A stretch of DNA of 51,561 bases, taken from contig JAEXOD010000114.1 in assembly GCA_023447335.1 (NCBI GenBank), forward strand, positions 1 to 51,561, in the 5' to 3' direction. The notes beneath the pieces are model-generated. The model saw only the letters and a list, made by a program, of their open reading frames with translations, did no database searches and was not told the origin of the DNA. The position numbers and the translations under genes were made by a program. This document shows, piece by piece, positions 43,676-51,561 of this stretch. The stretch comes from Bacteroidota bacterium (GTDB taxonomy: Bacteria > Bacteroidota > Ignavibacteria > Ignavibacteriales > Melioribacteraceae). Within the stretch, counting starts at the first letter, position 1. The number at the start of each line of letters is the position of its first letter.

Positions 43676-45879
43676 TTTTCGGATTTTGGATTATTTTCCA
43701 ATTCGTCTTGTTTGGGATAACGTATTCGTTTGTGGTGTTGACTTAACAAAATACTTACAAACGATTCTTTAATTATTTTAATTTCTTTGAATGTAAGAGG
43801 AGATTCGTCCAACTGTCCGTCATTAATTCGTTGCTCAATAAGATTGTTAACCATATTTTCCATTTTTAGAGGATCAGGTTCAATCATTGCACGCGCCGCA
43901 GATTCGCACGCATCTGCCAACATTAATAAAGCAGTTTCTTTTGAATTTGGTTTCGGTCCGTTATATCTATAATCTTCGATATTAACAGTCCCATCAGGAT
44001 AATACTGTTTAGCTTTATCATAAAAATAACTAATAACCATTGTACCGTGATGCATCGGAATAAAGTCAATTATTTCATCCGGTAAGCCACTTTTTTTAGC
44101 TAATTCTATACCTCTGGTTACATGGTTTTTAATTAACTCTACACTCTTTAAGGGTTCTAAATTTTCGTGAATATTTATATTGTTCAATTGATTTTCGACA
44201 AAATTTTCCGGTTCTAAACATTTTCCTATATCATGATAATATGCACCGACTCTTGCCAATGTAGGTCTTCCTCCTATTAAATCAGCGGCTTTTTCAACCA
44301 TACTACCCATAGTAATTGAATGTGTAAATGTACCCGGAGCTTGTTGGGCAAGTTCTTTTAACAAGGGATTATTAAAATCCGTTAATTCAAAAAGTGTTAA
44401 ATCAGTTGTTGCTTTAAATGCTTTTTCTATAAAGATGATTAATCCAAAGGTTAACGAAGGACTAATTATGGCGTTACTTAATGCAAAAATCGAGTTAGTT
44501 AAAATTGTTTCAAAAGAATCGAACCTTTCAAACCCAAAGGCAATTATTCCGGTTAAATACGCACCTAAAATATAATAGAACGATTTATAAATTTGAGTTC
44601 TATTTTTAATATCTCTAACGGTATATGCCGATAACGCACCGGCAACTAAATGCATAACCGAAAATATGTAATCATTTCCTCTTAATCCGCCACATATTAA
44701 AGAGACAACAATTGTTCCGTAAAAACCCATGCGAGAATCGAATATTATAGTTAACAACATAGATACTACAGGAATAAAAATTAAATACTCAATAGGAGCA
44801 CTGGTATCAATTTGCATAACCAAAAATGTTATCAAGCTAATAAACACTATAAAAAACATTATTAAAAGAATTTTTGAGTTATCCCAAAATATCTTTTTAC
44901 GGAACAAATATATATAAATACCGAATACGGTTAAAATAATTACAACGTGTAAAAACTTGCCGATTCCCTGAATAATTATTCCGCCTAAGCCTAACTCATT
45001 TGCTTTGGCAATCTTATAGGAATCAATTTTTTGTTTAATTTCGGGAGTAATACGTTCATGTTTTCCGATAATGCGTTCTTTTTCATTTACAAGCCCGATA
45101 TTTCGACTTATTTTGTTTTCGGTTATTGATCTGGCAAGTTCTGTTTCTTTTTCGCTAAAGATTATATTAGGAATGATAAAATTATAAATATAATTTGTAG
45201 CGGCTTCAATTATATTTATATTATTCGTAAATTTATTCTTAATGTATAATTTAATAAAATTTTTAAGACTTTTTCTATCGAAGTAACCTGTTTTTTTAAC
45301 TATCGACTCAAATTTACCGACTCTTACGCTAATTTCAGTAAAATCAATTTTATTTAATTCTGTATCAATTACGCCGCGCTCATAAATATCGTCTATTAAA
45401 GATTGATACAATAAAAAAAGCGAATTTAGCCCTCTATTGCCTCTTGAGGTTATATTTTTATCATTCTTACGTAAATTTCGTAAGATTTCATAATCATTAT
45501 TTTTAATGTCAAGCTTACCTAAAATAGGCAAAACACCGTTATTTAGCTCATTATCTATTGTAGCGGCTAAAAATTTGAATGCAAATTTGGTTGTGTCTAG
45601 TACTCTATCCTTAATGTTTTGGTTAAGAATAAAAACGGGTAAAACCTTACTAATAGCTTTATTCTTTTCAGCTTCAAAAATTTTCGGATCCTTTAAAATT
45701 TCGAACGGTATTGAAGCAATTAAATCTTCTTTTATCCAAACAGATCCGACATTTACTTCCGAATCCAATGTTTCTCCTTTTGGAAACATAAGTATAATTA
45801 ACAATACCGATATTAACATAATCAGTATTTTAATTCTCTTACTTTCTTTCAGATGCTTGTAAGTACTTGGAGAAATCAT
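43672..45879 (-). CDS. pgpH: PgpH-type 7TM-HD c-di-AMP phosphodiesterase
   Basis: 735 residues. After one N-terminal span (about 19-32) comes a large extracytoplasmic 7TMR-HDED domain (about 40-300), then seven membrane spans, then a cytoplasmic HD domain (about 495-720) with HSITMGSMVEKAADLIGG, YYHDIGK, the MHHGT motif and a late D in LADACESAAR. These enzymes hydrolyse cyclic di-AMP to control osmotic and wall homeostasis. It overlaps xerD by four bases. It is the first gene of this minus-strand unit; a short AT-rich gap (45880-45938) separates it from the HAD gene. Confidence 0.9.
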   Translation of the reverse strand: MISPSTYKHLKESKRIKILIMLISVLLIILMFPKGETLDSEVNVGSVWIKEDLIASIPFEILKDPKIFEAEKNKAISKVLPVFILNQNIKDRVLDTTKFAFKFLAATIDNELNNGVLPILGKLDIKNNDYEILRNLRKNDKNITSRGNRGLNSLFLLYQSLIDDIYERGVIDTELNKIDFTEISVRVGKFESIVKKTGYFDRKSLKNFIKLYIKNKFTNNINIIEAATNYIYNFIIPNIIFSEKETELARSITENKISRNIGLVNEKERIIGKHERITPEIKQKIDSYKIAKANELGLGGIIIQGIGKFLHVVIILTVFGIYIYLFRKKIFWDNSKILLIMFFIVFISLITFLVMQIDTSAPIEYLIFIPVVSMLLTIIFDSRMGFYGTIVVSLICGGLRGNDYIFSVMHLVAGALSAYTVRDIKNRTQIYKSFYYILGAYLTGIIAFGFERFDSFETILTNSIFALSNAIISPSLTFGLIIFIEKAFKATTDLTLFELTDFNNPLLKELAQQAPGTFTHSITMGSMVEKAADLIGGRPTLARVGAYYHDIGKCLEPENFVENQLNNINIHENLEPLKSVELIKNHVTRGIELAKKSGLPDEIIDFIPMHHGTMVISYFYDKAKQYYPDGTVNIEDYRYNGPKPNSKETALLMLADACESAARAMIEPDPLKMENMVNNLIEQRINDGQLDESPLTFKEIKIIKESFVSILLSQHHKRIRYPKQDELENNPKSEN

Positions 45880-45938
45880 TTATATGTAAATAAAATTGTT
45901 ATTAAAACTATTTATTACATCGCACAAAAAAAATAAAC

Positions 45939-46784
45939 CTAACCGTTTTTAGCTTTAAGTACAAGCTCTAAAAACTCAGCTACTCCGTCTTCATTATTTG
46001 TACGAGTTGTTACATAATCTGCCAATCTTATTAATTCAGGAACCGCATTTTTAACAGCAACTTTAAACGCCCCGGTATCAAACAACGAACGGTCGTTATA
46101 CCAATCACCTATTACTGCAGTCTCATTAATTCTAATACCTAACAGTTTTGCCAATCGTACAAGACCTGTCCCTTTACTACACCCCTGTTTTCTAACTTCA
46201 AGATAGTATTGTCCGTGTATTCTTTGCGATTTATATTGAGCGGTATTCAACCCCCAAGAGTAAGGAAATGTAAGTTTACTTCCTACATAACGTAAAGATT
46301 CTCTCATATCACCGGTCATTACTATCTCTAAAACATTAGTCGTATATCCCCTAAAAGAACTAACTTCTTTATATTCTGCACCAAATTTATCCAAAAGTTT
46401 TGGTATAAGTGCATCATGCTCTGTATAATAAATAGCTTCATCGTGGCATATAGCAATTTTTAGCAGATATTTATCTGCTAAAGCAATAGCTTTTAACACA
46501 TGTTTTTCTTTAACATATGCATGGAACAATATTTTTCCGTCAGGATGAGTTTTTAGCAAAGCTCCGTCTAACGAAATAAGGGGCGCTTTCAGTTTAAGTG
46601 TTTCCGCATGGTCTGTAATAGCACTATGCAATCTTCCGCTTGCAAATGAAAACGTTACCCCTTTAGCCTTCAACTTTTCTACTAAACCAATTGTATCTTT
46701 TCCGACTTCGTTGTAATCGTTTAATAAAGTTCCGTCTAAATCAAATAAAACTAATTTAAGGTTCTTAAGTCTGTTTAAATCCAT
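45939..46784 (-). CDS. HAD-superfamily phosphatase (Cof/IIB type)
   Basis: 281 residues. HAD motif I is LVLFDLDGTLLND (D15, D17), motif II lies in SFASGR, the lysine of motif III is probably in the GCSKGTGLVRL segment and motif IV is VIGDWYNDRSLF. The cap between them is of the C2B type, so the enzyme is a Cof-like sugar-phosphate or nucleotide phosphatase. It overlaps the upstream symporter gene by 20 bases, which suggests that the phosphatase works on something related to the transported compound; this is inference from position. Confidence 0.9.
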   Translation of the reverse strand: MDLNRLKNLKLVLFDLDGTLLNDYNEVGKDTIGLVEKLKAKGVTFSFASGRLHSAITDHAETLKLKAPLISLDGALLKTHPDGKILFHAYVKEKHVLKAIALADKYLLKIAICHDEAIYYTEHDALIPKLLDKFGAEYKEVSSFRGYTTNVLEIVMTGDMRESLRYVGSKLTFPYSWGLNTAQYKSQRIHGQYYLEVRKQGCSKGTGLVRLAKLLGIRINETAVIGDWYNDRSLFDTGAFKVAVKNAVPELIRLADYVTTRTNNEDGVAEFLELVLKAKNG

Positions 46785-48699
46785 CTTTCACTACACTTTG
46801 TTTCTTAATATTTAAATAAATTATAAATCCGCTAATAATTGATATTGCAAGTGATATAAGCCCCTGTAAATAATCCTTAAAAATTATTCTACCGGTAGCA
46901 AATAATGTCATATATACAACTATTACTCCTAAAATCCAGTTTACAAATAATAAACCGTATCCCGAATCCGGAATAATATCCTTATGTTTTTTTGCAACAC
47001 TTTTCCATCCGATACCACCGGGATGAATTTTTATATAAAATTTATGTAAAGTTTCATCCGATTCGGGTTTAGTTACAAATGTAACAATTAACCATACTAA
47101 AGTCGTTCCTATTACAATAGGAAATAAAGTAATCGGAGATTCCATTCCAAAACCAAATTTGGCAATTGGGTAAATTATTAAAGGAGCAATCATTGCCGTA
47201 ATTTCGCTCCATGCATTTATTCTCCACCAGTACCAGCGTAAAATTAATACTGCACCCAAACCGGCACTTGCATTAATTATGAACTCCCATGCACCGCTAA
47301 TTGTATTTAAAAAGTATTTAGTTATTAGTAAAGAAGTAATAATTAATATAACTATTGATAATCTGCTAATTAATATCAAATGCTTTTCGGTGGCATCGGG
47401 TCTTATAAAACGTTTATAAAAATCATTGATTATATAAGAAGTACCCCAATTTAACTGTGAAGAAATAGTTGACATATAAGCTGCAATAAAAACGGCAATC
47501 ATTAAACCCAATAATCCGGCAGGTAAGTATCTAACCATAAGTTTTGGGTACATTTTACCGGGGTCAACATAATTCTCAAAACTTTCATAAAACTCTTTAT
47601 CTTCAAAACGTTTTACTTTTTCCAATAAAACAGGATCTTTTACTTTTTCTTCCAAGGCTATATTTCTTGATTTTGCCTCATTAAACTGCACAAAAGCGGT
47701 TTTGTATACTTCTACTTCTTGTTTGCTTAAATTATATTTCCCTAATTGCGGAAAAACAACCAAAGCGCCTAAAGCAACAATTATCCACGGCCAAGGACGT
47801 AAGCAATAATGGGCAATAGTAAACCATAAAGTAGCAAACAAAGAATGTGATTCGTTTTTGGCAGACATCATTCTTTGTGCAATATATCCACCGCCACCCG
47901 GATCAGAACCCGGATACCAAGAAGCCCACCATTGTACACCTATATAAGCAATAAAAGCCCCAACAGTAATTGCAAGCGTTCCGCCATATATAGGTTCGGC
48001 TAAACTTGTTCCGATATTCGGCGTAAAATCAAAAATCCAATTATCTAAATTACTTTTTATACCTTCAATTCCGTTTACTGCAGGTATACTTACAACAATA
48101 AATGCCAAAAGTATAGAACCGGCAATTGCTATTACAAATTGAATTGCATCAATTCTTGCACTTCCAAGTAATCCTGAGCTGGAAGCATAAATCGAAATAA
48201 CAACCATACAAACAATTACTAAAATAAAAGCATCGTATTGCGGAATAGTAACTTGGAAAATTTTTTCCATAGCTTTATTTACCCAAGCCAATACAATACT
48301 ATTCATAAATAAGCCTAAGTAAATTGCTCTAAAGCCCCTTAATGCGGCTGCAGGTTTTCCGCTATATCTTAATTCAACAAATTCAACATCTGTTAATATC
48401 CCGGCTCTTCGCCATAATTTAGCAAAAAAGAAAACTGTTAAAGTGCTTCCTATTGCAAGGTTCCACCACAACCAATTACCTGCGATACCGTTTTTTGCAA
48501 CCAACTCAGTAACGGCTAAAGGAGTATCTGCTGCAAAAGTTGTAGCAACCATTGCCGTACCGGCAAGCCACCAAGGCATATTTCTTCCGCTTAAGAAGAA
48601 CTCCTGAGTAGTATTAGACGACTTTTTATAATAATAATAAGCTATTCCAAAGATTATAATAAAATATACGGCTATAACAGACCAATCTAAAAATACCAT
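46765..48699 (-). CDS. Sodium:solute symporter (SSS family), 644 residues
   Basis: About 15 membrane spans in the LeuT-type arrangement. SSS features are the early SGRNMPWWLAG and TTFAADTPLAVTELV segment, GSARIDAIQF in the middle, and TISSQLNWGTSYIINDFYKR, the sodium-site region, in the second repeat. An insertion of about 80 polar residues (around 325-400) lies between spans. The family moves sugars, sialic acid, proline or other solutes with sodium; substrate unknown. It follows another SSS gene by 18 bases and overlaps the HAD phosphatase gene. Confidence 0.9.
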   Translation of the reverse strand: MVFLDWSVIAVYFIIIFGIAYYYYKKSSNTTQEFFLSGRNMPWWLAGTAMVATTFAADTPLAVTELVAKNGIAGNWLWWNLAIGSTLTVFFFAKLWRRAGILTDVEFVELRYSGKPAAALRGFRAIYLGLFMNSIVLAWVNKAMEKIFQVTIPQYDAFILVIVCMVVISIYASSSGLLGSARIDAIQFVIAIAGSILLAFIVVSIPAVNGIEGIKSNLDNWIFDFTPNIGTSLAEPIYGGTLAITVGAFIAYIGVQWWASWYPGSDPGGGGYIAQRMMSAKNESHSLFATLWFTIAHYCLRPWPWIIVALGALVVFPQLGKYNLSKQEVEVYKTAFVQFNEAKSRNIALEEKVKDPVLLEKVKRFEDKEFYESFENYVDPGKMYPKLMVRYLPAGLLGLMIAVFIAAYMSTISSQLNWGTSYIINDFYKRFIRPDATEKHLILISRLSIVILIITSLLITKYFLNTISGAWEFIINASAGLGAVLILRWYWWRINAWSEITAMIAPLIIYPIAKFGFGMESPITLFPIVIGTTLVWLIVTFVTKPESDETLHKFYIKIHPGGIGWKSVAKKHKDIIPDSGYGLLFVNWILGVIVVYMTLFATGRIIFKDYLQGLISLAISIISGFIIYLNIKKQSVVKDGFKQT

Positions 48700-48717
48700 T
48701 TATATTCTCGCATTATA

Positions 48718-50160
48718 TCAAATTTTGTTTTCTTTATTTAAGGATGCTAAAATAGAACCAATAAGTACGGTAGTTAACACACCGACCAAGGTAAACCAAG
48801 TCCATGCAACAAGCTTTAACGAAATAACTGTAATCATCACAAAAATACCGGCAGTAAACCCTGCTAATGCATCCTCTTGTTTGGCTTTCTTGTTAATTAA
48901 TCCTAAAATAAAAGTACCAAGCAATCCGCCATAAGTAAAACTGGCTATACTTAAAGCTAATTCAACAACGGCAGCAGGAGAATTCATAAAAAATACAGCA
49001 GCAAAAATTAATAAAACAGCCCAGCCCAAAGTCATAAATCTTGAGAGCTTCAGTTCCTTTTCCGGCTTTAAGTTCTTTCCAAACATAGGTTTATACAAAT
49101 CAAGCATTGTTGAAGATGCTAAAGAGCTTATTGACCCCGCTAATGTTGATAAGGCTGCTGCAAATAAACCGGCAACAATAAAACCCGAAAGCCCAACCGG
49201 CAATTGTTCGATAATAAACTTTGGAAAAATTTCATCAGATTTAACAGGCAGTGAACCATAATAAGCGTATAAAGCAACACCGACAACTAAAAATATAAAA
49301 AACTGAAATATCACAACTACACCGCTGGTAATAATTGCTTTTTTTGCAGATACCAAACTTTTAGTAGTTAATAACCTTTGGACAATTAATTGATCTGTAC
49401 CGTGCGATGCCATTGAAAGGAAAGCACCGCCGAGCAACCCGCCCAACAACGTATACGGTTGTGCAAAAAATCCTTTTATCCCGTTATCAAAACCTAAGTT
49501 AATAATATTAAATTTGTTTCCTTCTGCAGCAGCTGCAAATAAACTATTAAAACCATCGGGTAATAAACCAATTAATATAAATCCGGCAACTATTGCACCC
49601 GCTAAATATGTGAACATCTGAATTACATCAACCCAAATTATACCTTTTACCCCGCCTACCATAGTATATAACAACGCAATTACCGCAATAATAAATATTG
49701 CAAGTGTATAATCAATATCAAGTAGCAGTTTTAAAGGAATAGCAGTAGCAAAAAGTCTAACTCCGTCTGCAGCAGTTCTAGTAAATAAGAACACAATAGA
49801 AGCAAAACGTCTTGTTTTAACTCCAAATCTTTCTTCTAAAAATGCATATGCGGTATTTAGTTCACCTTTGAAATAAGATGGTAAAAAGAAAACTGCGATT
49901 AAAATTCTACCAATTAAATAACCCAAGGTAACTTGTAAAAAGTTAAGATTGGTTAAGTAAGCCAATCCGGGAATAGAAATGAAGGTTAAAGTACTTGTTT
50001 CTGCAGCTACAATTGAAAAACAAACAGCCCACCAAGGGACGGAATCTGAACCTAAAAAATAATCTTTAACTGATTTTTGTTTACCTCCGGAAATAACTCC
50101 AAATATCGCAATACCTACCAAATACGCAACAATAATAACATAATCCAATATCCTTTCCAA
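48718..50160 (-). CDS. Sodium:solute symporter (SSS family), 480 residues
   Basis: Thirteen predicted membrane spans, 480 residues, the common size. Features are DYFLGSDSVPWWAVCFSI, TSTLTFISIPG, VKGIIWVDVIQMF, HGTDQLIVQRLL and the SSLASSTMLDLYKP region. It resembles the broad 'sodium:solute symporter' or pantothenate/sugar group of Bacteroidota. It belongs to a minus-strand unit with the STAS gene upstream (22 bases) and a second symporter downstream. The two symporters are only distantly similar and thus probably carry different solutes. Confidence 0.92.
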   Translation of the reverse strand: MERILDYVIIVAYLVGIAIFGVISGGKQKSVKDYFLGSDSVPWWAVCFSIVAAETSTLTFISIPGLAYLTNLNFLQVTLGYLIGRILIAVFFLPSYFKGELNTAYAFLEERFGVKTRRFASIVFLFTRTAADGVRLFATAIPLKLLLDIDYTLAIFIIAVIALLYTMVGGVKGIIWVDVIQMFTYLAGAIVAGFILIGLLPDGFNSLFAAAAEGNKFNIINLGFDNGIKGFFAQPYTLLGGLLGGAFLSMASHGTDQLIVQRLLTTKSLVSAKKAIITSGVVVIFQFFIFLVVGVALYAYYGSLPVKSDEIFPKFIIEQLPVGLSGFIVAGLFAAALSTLAGSISSLASSTMLDLYKPMFGKNLKPEKELKLSRFMTLGWAVLLIFAAVFFMNSPAAVVELALSIASFTYGGLLGTFILGLINKKAKQEDALAGFTAGIFVMITVISLKLVAWTWFTLVGVLTTVLIGSILASLNKENKI

Positions 50161-50182
50161 TACAAAATCCTCTATTCATTAG

Positions 50183-50533
50183 TTAAAAATTTTCCAACGC
50201 TAAGTCAACAGAATCATACATAGGTAAAACACGATTAAGCTGCGATATTTCGATAAGAGTTCTCACATTTTTTTGGGGTGAAGCAAGTCTAATTTTACCT
50301 TCATTTGCCTGTAAAATTCTAAACGCAAGCAAAATGGCACTTAAACCGCTGCTATCACAGTATTCTATTTCCGATAAATCTACAATCAATTTCTGTACTT
50401 CGTCTGTATGAAGTAATATTGTAAATTCACCCTTAACCAATCCGGCAATCGACGAATCAAAACGTTTTTCGTTTAACTTAAAAATCGTTATCTCGCCGCT
50501 TTTTTTAATTTCATAATTAATATTAGCACTCAT
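50183..50533 (-). CDS. STAS-domain anti-sigma factor antagonist
   Basis: 116 residues, a single STAS domain. The phosphorylation site is in EYCDSSGLSAIL (S61 or S62), the typical SpoIIAA-like DSSGL motif. Such proteins bind an anti-sigma kinase and release sigma or other regulators in partner-switching. No kinase or phosphatase of this system is adjacent, so its partners lie elsewhere. It precedes two symporter genes and is probably co-transcribed with them. Confidence 0.88.
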   Translation of the reverse strand: MSANINYEIKKSGEITIFKLNEKRFDSSIAGLVKGEFTILLHTDEVQKLIVDLSEIEYCDSSGLSAILLAFRILQANEGKIRLASPQKNVRTLIEISQLNRVLPMYDSVDLALENF

Positions 50534-50568
50534 ATTTTCTCAATCTTTTTTCGTTATTTAACAAAAAA

Positions 50569-51093
50569 TTAAAACAACTTAAGCGAATTTAATAAATTTT
50601 TATATGATATTTCACTATTTATTTTATCCGGCTCAACAATAAAATTATAATACATATCAGAATGATTCTTTTTAAAGCCAATTCTGAATTTACTTTTTAC
50701 ATTATTTATAATAAACGGAGTAAAAATATTATCTTCGGGACTTAGATCAATTGCTATATCATAAGTCTGCTCGTTTACTTTTTGCAATATACTTAATTTT
50801 GGTAAATTAAACCAATTTTTATCTTCTTTTTGATAATAAATTAGTTTATAATTTTTATTATCAGCAAATAAATTATATTGAAAATCTACAAGAAACAGTG
50901 TAATATTTTTATTTTTCGCAAATAGATAATCCACAATTTGCATTGCATGTTTAAACTCGTTATCCGTATCGGGCATAATAATAAAAAAATCATAAGCGTT
51001 AGACAAGAATTTATTAAAAGTAACCTTATCATTCTCTTTCAATTTTTTATGCAGATAATATCTGCCGATATTTAATTTTATCCAATTTAACAT
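50569..51093 (-). CDS. Small protein of unknown function (DUF6913-like?)
   Basis: I do not recognise this 174-residue protein with certainty. Its alternating pattern of strands and helices (FFIIMPDTDNEFKHA, NITLFLVDFQY, YDIAIDLSPEDN, KSKFRIGFKKNH) recalls small Bacteroidota proteins of the DUF6913 type and the first domain of GT9 heptosyltransferases, but the latter's donor-binding second half is missing. No signal or membrane segment is seen. It starts three bases after the ligA stop and lies upstream of the STAS gene, so it is probably transcribed with ligA. Confidence 0.6.
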   Translation of the reverse strand: MLNWIKLNIGRYYLHKKLKENDKVTFNKFLSNAYDFFIIMPDTDNEFKHAMQIVDYLFAKNKNITLFLVDFQYNLFADNKNYKLIYYQKEDKNWFNLPKLSILQKVNEQTYDIAIDLSPEDNIFTPFIINNVKSKFRIGFKKNHSDMYYNFIVEPDKINSEISYKNLLNSLKLF

Positions 51094-51096
51094 AAT

Positions 51097-51561
51097 TTAA
51101 TCGGGATTAACCAGCTTAAAGAACTCATCTTCCGTAATAATCTTTATACCGAGCTTAACGGCTTTATCCAACTTAGAACCGGCAGACTCTCCGGCTAAAA
51201 CATAATCTGTGTTTTTACTAACCGAAGTAACAACTTTTCCCCCGTTCTTTTCTATTATGGATGCAGCTTCTTCTCTTTTTATACTTAAAGTGCCTGTTAA
51301 CACAAATGATTTACCGGTAATTTTACTTTCTTTTGTTTCTACTATATCGGAATAAAAATTTAATCCGTGTTTTTTTAACTTTTCAATATTATCCAAATTG
51401 TAATCAGTTTTAAAATATGATACTATACTTTTACTAATACTTGTACCTATTTCATGTATAGCCGAAATTTCTTCCTCAGTTGCTAAAATTAATCTATCAA
51501 TTGATTTAAATTCCCCGGTAATTTTTTTTGCAGCTCCCGCACCCACATATCGAATTCCTAG
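51097..51561 (-). CDS. ligA: NAD-dependent DNA ligase, C-terminal part
   Basis: The frame is open to the window edge (residues LGIRYVGAGAAKKI on the minus strand), so the gene begins outside; the GTG at 51546 is internal. About 155 of the usual 670 residues are visible. They comprise the end of the helix-hairpin-helix domain (EIHEIGTS-like segment and VSYF) and a complete BRCT domain (about the last 75 residues) with TGKSFVLTGTL, IEKNGGKVVTSVSKNTDYVLAG and KLGIKIITEDEFF. LigA seals nicks during replication and repair. Confidence 0.95.
   Translation of the reverse strand, partial: LGIRYVGAGAAKKITGEFKSIDRLILATEEEISAIHEIGTSISKSIVSYFKTDYNLDNIEKLKKHGLNFYSDIVETKESKITGKSFVLTGTLSIKREEAASIIEKNGGKVVTSVSKNTDYVLAGESAGSKLDKAVKLGIKIITEDEFFKLVNPD

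Overview
The window is AT-rich, densely packed bacterial DNA, mostly on the minus strand after 7 kb. Two secreted proteins end in type IX secretion (T9SS) sorting domains of the 'YQNYPNPFN' kind, lipoprotein and Sec signals are common, and one candidate promoter resembles the Bacteroidota TTTG/TAnnTTTG consensus. Together with a UbiA enzyme of the archaeal-lipid type, a YraN/RNase HII pair and a CruF/CrtW carotenoid cassette, this points to the Bacteroidota/Chlorobiota group, most likely an Ignavibacteria- or Kapabacteria-like organism. No rRNA, tRNA, transposase, phage gene or CRISPR array was recognised.

Layout. 1-575: 3' part of a dTDP-glucose synthase gene. 760-3875: four tightly packed plus-strand genes (acyltransferase, glycosyltransferase, CruF hydratase, CrtW ketolase) that together predict an acylated, glycosylated keto-carotenoid of the salinixanthin type. 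4008-7030: an ABC importer with two fused permeases and an ATPase carrying a C-terminal accessory domain, with no binding protein nearby. 7040-10617 (minus): acyl-CoA ligase, secreted YCII-domain protein, fucose/arabinose isomerase-fold protein. 10941-21080 (minus): a 180-residue membrane-anchored protein followed by a 3184-residue surface protein with 29 tandem Ig-like repeats and a T9SS signal; a Crp/Fnr-like palindrome lies upstream. 21228-28212 (minus): yraN, rnhB, a UbiA prenyltransferase, a cytochrome c, a cell-wall amidase, an ICMT-like methyltransferase, an esterase and a Tat-exported D-aminoacylase-like enzyme.

28234-29476 is a 1.2 kb gene-free block of nested, degenerate repeats and small hairpins. 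29477-31246 is a beta-helix T9SS cargo. 31768-35441 is a plus-strand operon of two Ddl-like ATP-grasp ligases, a GNAT acetyltransferase and a lysine 2,3-aminomutase whose lysine-binding aspartates are intact. It predicts a beta-lysine-derived amide or peptide and is my best candidate for an undescribed system.

35438-45879 (minus): an atypical thioredoxin-fold protein, NAD kinase, then an envelope-polysaccharide block (GT2 transferase, O-antigen ligase with a large beta-propeller-like insertion, MsbA-like flippase), a lipoprotein, XerD and a PgpH-type c-di-AMP phosphodiesterase. 45939-51561 (minus): HAD phosphatase, two sodium:solute symporters, a STAS anti-anti-sigma protein, an unrecognised protein and the 3' end of ligA. 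Functions are read from motifs and remembered family features; no database search was possible.
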